Assembly (NCBI GenBank): GCA_029933635.1
Contig: JAOZNS010000064.1
Location: 1-12,213, forward strand
Origin: Candidatus Zixiibacteriota bacterium
GTDB lineage: Bacteria > Zixibacteria > MSB-5A5 > SM1-73
Direction: 5' to 3'
DNA: 12,213 nt
Shown here: in pieces, positions 8,030 through 12,213 of the stretch
Layout of the letters: each line of letters begins with the position of its first letter
How positions within the stretch are numbered: position 1 is the first letter of the stretch
The notes under the pieces: generated by a model
The model's input: only the letters and a program-made list of their open reading frames with translations
Database searches by the model: none
What the model was told of the DNA's origin: nothing
Made by a program: the position numbers and the translations under genes

Positions 8030-8054
8030 TAAGAAAAGCTTTGTTTTTCCCCAT
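8022..8054 (-). CDS. Possible 10-codon leader ORF overlapping the transporter start
   Basis: ATG 8054-8052 opens a frame of 10 codons (MGKNKAFLNG) whose TAA (8024-8022) overlaps the transporter's ATG region (8029-8027). A weak AGG lies 6 nt upstream. The transporter start itself has no ribosome binding site, so termination and re-initiation from this ORF could supply ribosomes. It is very short and could be chance. The peptide has no run of a regulatory amino acid, so classical attenuation is not indicated. Confidence 0.25.
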   Translation of the reverse strand: MGKNKAFLNG

Positions 8055-8108
8055 TTTGAACCTAATGAGAACTTTCCGCAGTTGTCCAACTAAATGGCTT
8101 TTTGTCTG

Positions 8109-8150
8109 GTGGATAAATCAAATCTCAAGATGTAAATCCCATCCATCCAC
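8109..8150 (-). promoter_or_regulatory. Long hairpin in the 5' leader of the transporter-Usp gene
   Basis: In the minus-strand RNA the sequence beginning GUGGAUGGAUGGGAUUU can pair with AGAUUUGAUUUAUCCAC. That gives about 16 base pairs with a single G-G mismatch and an 8-nt loop; five or six of the pairs are G.U. Because the wobble pairs form only in RNA of this strand, the fold is directional. It sits between the predicted promoter and the start codon. It could affect RNA stability or translation, but no known riboswitch is recognised. Confidence 0.35.
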
Positions 8151-8182
8151 ATTGGGCCCTGTTTCGATGGCAGGCAGTTAGG

Positions 8183-8211
8183 AATATAAAGTTTTATGCT
8201 TTTATTTCCAA
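8183..8211 (-). promoter_or_regulatory. Candidate promoter for the transporter-Usp gene
   Basis: On the minus strand, TTGGAA (8211-8206) is followed after exactly 17 bases by TATATT (8188-8183), close to the sigma-70 consensus. The flanking DNA is AT-rich. Transcription would start near 8176, leaving a leader of about 147 nt that contains the hairpin and the short ORF described separately. Confidence 0.45.
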
Positions 8212-8242
8212 TTCTAAAATTTTTTATCACAAATTTTTTGCC

Positions 8243-9316
8243 TCAATCTCCAAAGCATGTTCCCATGGCTTTGGCCGCATCGACTATAGGAGAATTTGGT
8301 TTCACCTTCTTTAATCTGGTGATAGCGGAAGCTATGGGAACACAGATTATTTTATCTCCCTGCCGGCTGGTCATCCAGCCGAATTTCTCACCCATCACCA
8401 AATCCACCGCCTTTTTGCCAAATTGAGTGGCCAGGATGCGATCAAATTCCGTTGGCTTTCCACCCCGCTGAAGATGTCCCAAGATGATCACCCGAGTCTC
8501 CAGACCGGTTAAGCTTTCAATTTGCTCTGCAATTCGATAGCTCACTCCACCTAATCTGATAGGGTCTGTGCTTCCTTTTACCTTTCTTTTGATCACCAAT
8601 CCTGAGCCAGCGGGTTTAACCCCCTCCGCCACCACCACGATGCTGAATCTTTTTCCAATTTTGCTTCTTCTTAAAAGCTCCTGACACACCTTTTTCATAT
8701 CAAATGGGATCTCCGGTATCAAAATCACGTCACCTCCCCCAGCCACTCCGGCATATAAAGCCAACCAGCCGGTATATCGCCCCATCACCTCCACAATCAT
8801 AACTCGATGATGTGACTCCGCCGTGGTATGAATGTTGTCGATCGATTCGGTAGCTACCGCCACAGCCGAGTCGAAACCTATGGTATAATCGGTCCTTTCC
8901 AGATCATTGTCTATGGTCTTGGGAATTCCCACCACAGGCATTCCCAGTTGATGTAACCTGTGGGCGATATGGAAGGTGCCATCTCCACCGATGCAGACTA
9001 AGCCATCCAGCTTCAGGCGACGAAAATTTTTTAAGGCGATGGGAGAAACATCCTTTTTCCCTTCCCCGTAAGCAAAAGGGTTTGCGCGATTGGAGGTACC
9101 CAGTATGGTTCCACCCAAAGTTAAAATTCCGGAGACATCCTCCCAGCCAAGTTTCTTTGTTTTATTTTTGATCAGTCCCTCAAACCCATCCTTAAAACCG
9201 ACCACCTCGGCTTGGTAACAAAAGATGGCAGTTTTGGCAACTGCCCGGATGGCCGGATTCAGTCCCGGACAATCCCCTCCTCCGGTCAAAATTCCGATCC
9301 TTCTTTTTCTCCTCAT
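8243..9316 (-). CDS. pfkA: 6-phosphofructokinase (probably ATP-dependent, K124-type)
   Basis: The 357-residue protein phosphorylates fructose 6-phosphate to fructose 1,6-bisphosphate in glycolysis. The family landmarks are in order: GILTGGGDCPGLNPAIRAV (8-26) for nucleotide binding, CIGGDGT (108-114), PKTIDND (132-138) with catalytic Asp136, MGRYTGW (178-184), PEIPF (201-205), and GHLQRGG (280-286) for the sugar phosphate. The residue equivalent to E. coli position 104 is Gly113, which normally goes with ATP use. The residue equivalent to 124 is Lys133, as in PPi-dependent enzymes and also in some ATP-dependent enzymes such as trypanosomal and plant PFKs. ATP is therefore the likelier donor, but PPi is not excluded. 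The start is ATG 9316, with AAGGAG 5 nt upstream. An open frame reaches 9472, but the extra 52 codons cover the promoter. The length is slightly above the 320 residues of bacterial PfkA. Confidence 0.95.
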   Translation of the reverse strand: MRRKRRIGILTGGGDCPGLNPAIRAVAKTAIFCYQAEVVGFKDGFEGLIKNKTKKLGWEDVSGILTLGGTILGTSNRANPFAYGEGKKDVSPIALKNFRRLKLDGLVCIGGDGTFHIAHRLHQLGMPVVGIPKTIDNDLERTDYTIGFDSAVAVATESIDNIHTTAESHHRVMIVEVMGRYTGWLALYAGVAGGGDVILIPEIPFDMKKVCQELLRRSKIGKRFSIVVVAEGVKPAGSGLVIKRKVKGSTDPIRLGGVSYRIAEQIESLTGLETRVIILGHLQRGGKPTEFDRILATQFGKKAVDLVMGEKFGWMTSRQGDKIICVPIASAITRLKKVKPNSPIVDAAKAMGTCFGD

Positions 9317-9346
9317 GGGCGCTCCTTGTTTGTCGTTTCCGGATTC

Positions 9347-9375
9347 ATAATAGCTTAAAATTTTTGGTTTTTCAA
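9347..9375 (-). promoter_or_regulatory. Promoter of the phosphofructokinase gene
   Basis: On the minus strand, TTGAAA (9375-9370), a 17-base AT-rich spacer and TATTAT (9352-9347) match five of six consensus bases in each box. Transcription would begin about 25 nt upstream of the ATG, leaving room for the AAGGAG site. This is the best promoter in the window. It lies inside the over-long version of the reading frame and so supports the shorter start. Confidence 0.65.
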
Positions 9376-9464
9376 GCAGATTCTTCTCCAGAAGGTGAGG
9401 CGGAAATGTTCGAAATGGGGCTGTTGCCGAACTTTTTGAGTTTAAAAGGAGGAAGGCGCTATAA

Positions 9465-9800
9465 ATAGTCACTCCCGACTCAAGCGCTATAGGGGTTACA
9501 GGAGAGATAACTTTATATTTCTTTGATCAGAATTGGAATCTTTTGAGCTATCGAACCTGTGAGGTCCGCATTACCCTCAACAATGGAGATGTGAACTCTG
9601 ATTGTATAGTTGACGTGGGCGATATTGTTTACCTGATTAGCTACCTATTTAGATTTGAAGATCCACCAGATCCATTAAGAGCTGGAGCTGTTAATTGTGA
9701 TTGCGTAGTAGATCTGGGTGATGTGTTTTACTTGATAAGTTATCTATTTAGAGGCGATTTTCCTCCGGTTTCATCTGAAACATGCGGGTGCGGATACTAA
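9465..9800 (+). pseudogene. Orphan dockerin-like tail of a secreted protein, apparently 5'-truncated
   Basis: A plus-strand frame is open from just after TAA 9462-9464 to TAA 9798-9800. Its end holds two copies of a calcium-binding, dockerin-like unit: GDVNSDCIVDVGDIVYLISYLFR and then VNCDCVVDLGDVFYLISYLFR, each followed by a proline-bearing linker, with a cysteine-rich end (CGCGY). These duplicated units normally close large exported proteins in Zixibacteria-like genomes. The residues before them (GEITLYFFDQNWNLLSYRT) look like the last strands of a beta domain. There is no ATG, no ribosome binding site and no signal peptide; the first usable start is TTG 9543 without a Shine-Dalgarno sequence. 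I therefore read it as the surviving 3' end of a lost gene rather than a functional 85-residue protein. It is on the opposite strand to all the large genes. Confidence 0.6.
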
Positions 9801-9830
9801 GGAATAGTCTCCTAAACGGAGGGTTCGGGG

Positions 9831-9947
9831 TTGAATAAGATTCCGCGTCCAGCCAGAGCGCCATTTTTTCTTTTGAGCGCGAAGGTCACAGATATGCTCA
9901 GAAAAACGATAGATGAAGGAGTTGAGCAACTAAAAAATAAAGGATGA
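9831..9947 (+). CDS. Possible 38-residue hypothetical protein
   Basis: TTG 9831 is preceded by GGAGG at a workable distance (8 nt). It opens 38 codons ending in TGA 9945-9947. The product starts MNKIPRPARAPFFLLSAKV, and the rest reads like an amphipathic, charged helix (DMLRKTIDEG, then VEQLKNKG). The frame starts 30 bp after the dockerin-like remnant on the same strand and ends 5 bp short of the end of the convergent repeat-protein gene. I do not recognise it. It may be a real small protein, the tail of a decayed gene, or chance. Confidence 0.35.
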   Translation: MNKIPRPARAPFFLLSAKVTDMLRKTIDEGVEQLKNKG

Positions 9948-9952
9948 TTCTT

Positions 9953-11899
9953 TCACTTAAGCAAAACCATTCTTATGATTTGACTTCCTCTTCTGGTCTG
10001 GAGTTTGCAGAAATAGACTCCACTTGCGAGTTTTTTGCCCTGGGTGTCTTTTCCATCCCAGGTTATCCTCTTCCATCCTCTGGTTTGGAAACCACAGGTG
10101 AGCTCTTTTACTTTTTCTCCCTTCAGGTTATAGATGATAAGTCTTATTGGCTCATCTAAAGGCAGAAAGTAGGAGATGTTTGTAACCGGGTTAAATGGAT
10201 TGGGGTAATTGGGAAGCAGCTGAAGGCAAGTTGTTGTAGTCTGTTCAGAGGATTGCTCCACTTGGCTGACTCCGGAAAAGTCTATCTCAAAAGTGTCACA
10301 CTCCAGAGGGTAAAAACAATATTGAAAGGAAGCCGAATCTCGGAACACGCAGTAGTTTCCATAGGGCAAGCCCACAAATTTATAATTGCCCGCCGAATCG
10401 GTAAAGGTGCTGTCCTCTCTGTCGCCTGAAAGATAAACCACAGCATTTCCCATAGGACCCATTTGATCGGTTACCCTCCCTCTGATGCTGTTTAAGGTGA
10501 GGTTCTTATAAAAGTGGAGTCCTCCTTCAGACTCCCCAACAAATAAATCCAGATCCCCATCTGAGTCAAAATCACCCAAAACTGGAGCGCTTCTTTTCCC
10601 CACATCGACCGAGTCATAGAAATCGCTGACCAGGCTAAAAGAGAAGGCTTCGGGGTTGCCATCGTTTTGGTAAAACCAGATTTTCCCTTCTTCATTTCCC
10701 ACCAGCAGATCAAAATCGCCATCTTGGTCCAGATCTCCAAAGGTGGGAGAGCTATACCAGCCTACGTCAATGAACCCAAAATTTTCAGAAACCGGGGTCC
10801 AGAAGGGTGCCTGAGGTGTGCCATCATTTTGATAAAAAAATATCTTTCCATAAATTTGCCCAACAAACATGTCCAAATCACCATCACCGTCTATGTCTGC
10901 AAAGGCGGGGGAGGCATATCCTTGCACATCTATGAAATCGTATTGATCGGGGTCCAGATTCCAGAAAGCGGATTCCACGCTTCCAATGTTTTCGTAATAA
11001 TCTATTTTCCCATCCTTTCTTCCTATAAACAAATCCAAATCTGAATCTGCATCTATGTCGACAAATGCAGGAGAAGAATAATCGTCAGCTTCTATGGCAA
11101 AGTAGTTTTCTGTTATCTTGCTCCAGCAGGGTTGAGGGATCTTCTCCTCCGTTTGATAGAAATCGATGTTTCCTTCCTGCTCCCCTATGAAAAGATCGAA
11201 GTCTCCATCATCATCTATGTCTGACAGTGCGGGATGGGAATAAGAGCCGACATCGATGAAAAGATAATCTTCAGTAATCAACGTCCAGAAGGGAAGAAAA
11301 ATGGTGCCGTCATTCCTATAAAAGAAGATTTTTCCCTCATCCTGTCCGATGAGAAGATCCAGATCGGAATCCCCATCCACATCCCCGAAGACAGGACAGC
11401 TTCGTCTTCCTACCTGGATGGAGTTATAATTGGTTGAGACCTGATCCCACTGAGGATCAACTTCGCTTCCCGTGTTCCTGTAGAAATTGATGTTACCATA
11501 TTCTTCTCCTACGAATAAATCGAAGTCTCCATCCGCATCAAGATCAGCGAAGGTAGGGACACTACATGCTCCCACATCGATGGAGTCATAGTTTTCGGAT
11601 AAAAGATTCCAAAAGGGTGTATGCTTATCTCCCACATTACAATAGAAGCTTACCGTTCCATCCTCCTTGCCTATGAATAAGTCTAAGTCTGAATCTGCGT
11701 CTATGTCTACAAATACGGGAGTGCTTTCTGCGCCCACGTCGATCGAGTCGTAAAAGTCTGAAACCTTGACCCAAAAGGGAGAGTTTGAACTCCCTTCATT
11801 TCGGAAAAAGCAGATTTTCCCTTCGCCATTCCCCACAAACACATCCGGATCACCATCATCATCGATATCTGCTAAAGAAGGAAAGCTTCTTTGGCCCAT
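9953..11899 (-). CDS. FG-GAP/VCBS repeat protein with C-terminal sorting-type domain (main part, frame separated from its signal peptide)
   Basis: The 648-residue frame holds eight full 54-residue repeats and a ninth partial one (residues 5-474). Each unit has the pattern S.P.F.DID.D.D.DLF.G...G.I.FY.N.G....PFW......YD.IDVG. The DxDxDGDxD segments are calcium-binding loops, as in beta-propeller FG-GAP/VCBS proteins. A carboxypeptidase-regulatory-like beta domain follows (about 470-545). The end (about 559-648) is a YPNPFNPVTNISYFLP...ASGVYFCKLQ...MVLLK domain, typical of type IX secretion or similar cell-surface sorting tails. The nominal ATG at 11899 has no Shine-Dalgarno sequence and the frame has no signal peptide; both are on the upstream fragment in a different frame. 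The intact protein would have been about 761 residues, secreted and surface-attached. As it stands the gene is probably broken, unless frameshifting or a sequencing error is involved. Confidence 0.85.
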   Translation of the reverse strand: MGQRSFPSLADIDDDGDPDVFVGNGEGKICFFRNEGSSNSPFWVKVSDFYDSIDVGAESTPVFVDIDADSDLDLFIGKEDGTVSFYCNVGDKHTPFWNLLSENYDSIDVGACSVPTFADLDADGDFDLFVGEEYGNINFYRNTGSEVDPQWDQVSTNYNSIQVGRRSCPVFGDVDGDSDLDLLIGQDEGKIFFYRNDGTIFLPFWTLITEDYLFIDVGSYSHPALSDIDDDGDFDLFIGEQEGNIDFYQTEEKIPQPCWSKITENYFAIEADDYSSPAFVDIDADSDLDLFIGRKDGKIDYYENIGSVESAFWNLDPDQYDFIDVQGYASPAFADIDGDGDLDMFVGQIYGKIFFYQNDGTPQAPFWTPVSENFGFIDVGWYSSPTFGDLDQDGDFDLLVGNEEGKIWFYQNDGNPEAFSFSLVSDFYDSVDVGKRSAPVLGDFDSDGDLDLFVGESEGGLHFYKNLTLNSIRGRVTDQMGPMGNAVVYLSGDREDSTFTDSAGNYKFVGLPYGNYCVFRDSASFQYCFYPLECDTFEIDFSGVSQVEQSSEQTTTTCLQLLPNYPNPFNPVTNISYFLPLDEPIRLIIYNLKGEKVKELTCGFQTRGWKRITWDGKDTQGKKLASGVYFCKLQTRRGSQIIRMVLLK

Positions 11900-12012
11900 A
11901 GAGGAATTTGGGGTGTGCCCTGGTTATGAAAAAAACGAATCTTTCCACTTTTGTCTCCAACTAACAAATCAAGGTCACCATCTGTATCCATATCGACGAA
12001 GGTGGGCTTGGA
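10478..12012 (-). repeat. Tandem protein-coding repeats, ten units of 54 codons (162 nt)
   Basis: Unit starts fall at serine or alanine codons (S.P or ASP) spaced exactly 54 codons apart through units 2-9. The tenth unit is partial and merges into the next domain. The only irregular spacing is between units 1 and 2, which is 37 nt short. Units share motifs but have diverged, so expansion is not very recent. Confidence 0.85.
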
Positions 12013-12201
12013 AAATTCCATGCCGCCAGCAAAGGCACACTCCACCGTAAAGCCATCCACCTTCGCTTTTAATTCCTTTCTCCATCTTATCTCAGTGGCA
12101 AATGAAACGGAGCAAAGTAAATATTGGAGCACGATAAGAAAGCTACATGCCCATGGAGCAATCCTTTTGGAAAAAGTATAAGAAAGATGGTAGCTTTGCA
12201 T
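11872..12201 (-). CDS. N-terminal fragment of the same repeat protein, with signal peptide and first repeat
   Basis: ATG 12201 gives 109 residues; an in-frame TTG at 12210 would add three. Residues 12-35 form a signal peptide: basic SKR, then a hydrophobic stretch (CSFLIVLQYLLCSVSFA) with an A-x-A-like exit before TEIRW. Residues 64-102 are repeat unit 1, SKPTFVDMDTDGDLDLLVGD through GTPQIPLW, matching the downstream units. The frame then reads AKEAFLL and stops at TAG 11874-11872, while the repeat pattern resumes in the -1 frame. The fragment overlaps the following frame by 28 nt. No ribosome binding site is seen before the ATG, but the window ends 12 bases upstream. Confidence 0.75.
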   Translation of the reverse strand: MQSYHLSYTFSKRIAPWACSFLIVLQYLLCSVSFATEIRWRKELKAKVDGFTVECAFAGGMEFSKPTFVDMDTDGDLDLLVGDKSGKIRFFHNQGTPQIPLWAKEAFLL

Positions 12202-12213
12202 CCGAAGCAAAAA

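Noticed and set aside
8030..8089. TTG 8089 as the start of the permease-Usp protein
   Set aside because: No Shine-Dalgarno sequence is present and the added 20 residues have no family counterpart. It is kept only as an alternative, since 8029 also lacks a Shine-Dalgarno sequence.
9406..9468. A 20-codon plus-strand ORF starting at ATG 9406 upstream of the dockerin-like frame
   Set aside because: It is very short, in a different frame from the dockerin-like tail, without signal-peptide character, and overlaps the region upstream of the phosphofructokinase promoter.
9317..9472. A 52-codon N-terminal extension of phosphofructokinase
   Set aside because: The extension covers a near-consensus promoter, and ATG 9316 has AAGGAG upstream and begins at the conserved nucleotide-binding strand.
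11872..11899. Programmed -1 frameshifting to join the two repeat-protein frames
   Set aside because: There is no clear slippery heptamer, and the joined product would still lack about ten residues of an otherwise invariant repeat, so a deletion explains the data better.

Overview
The window looks like chromosome from an uncultured bacterium with moderate GC content. It is probably from the Zixibacteria / WOR-3 / FCB-like candidate phyla. That placement is an inference from protein style: a duplicated dockerin-like tail (GDVNSDC...VYLISYLFR twice), a long FG-GAP/VCBS repeat protein, and a C-terminal YPNPFNP...SGVYFCKL sorting-type domain. There are no RNA genes, CRISPR arrays, insertion sequences or recognisable defence systems.

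Nearly every gene is on the minus strand, so transcription runs right to left. At the right end lies a secreted ten-unit repeat protein whose reading frame is broken between units 1 and 2. The break is explained exactly by a 37-nt loss from an otherwise invariant 162-nt period. A small plus-strand island follows (about 9465-9947), holding an orphan dockerin-like tail with no convincing start and a possible 38-codon ORF. Next is a phosphofructokinase gene with a near-consensus promoter and a strong Shine-Dalgarno site.

The middle holds an amino-acid-permease-type transporter fused to two UspA-like domains. Its leader has a promoter, a long G.U-rich hairpin and a 10-codon ORF overlapping the start codon. 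After it comes a small membrane protein of the conserved-TM-helix (mechanosensitive-channel-related) type. Then comes a Lon-type ATP-dependent protease of the AAA_32 class, followed by an M50 site-2-type zinc metalloprotease with two CBS domains. These two proteases are 142 bp apart and may share a transcript; the gap contains two intergenic inverted repeats. The left end has a DedA-family membrane protein, possibly on a leaderless transcript, and the first 65 codons of an unidentified exported or anchored protein.

Functionally this is mostly housekeeping: glycolysis, transport, membrane and protein quality control, and envelope. I found no convincing new system. The items most worth a second look are the microhomology-flanked deletion in the repeat protein, the leader of the transporter-Usp fusion, the plus-strand remnant island, and the Lon/M50 protease pair.
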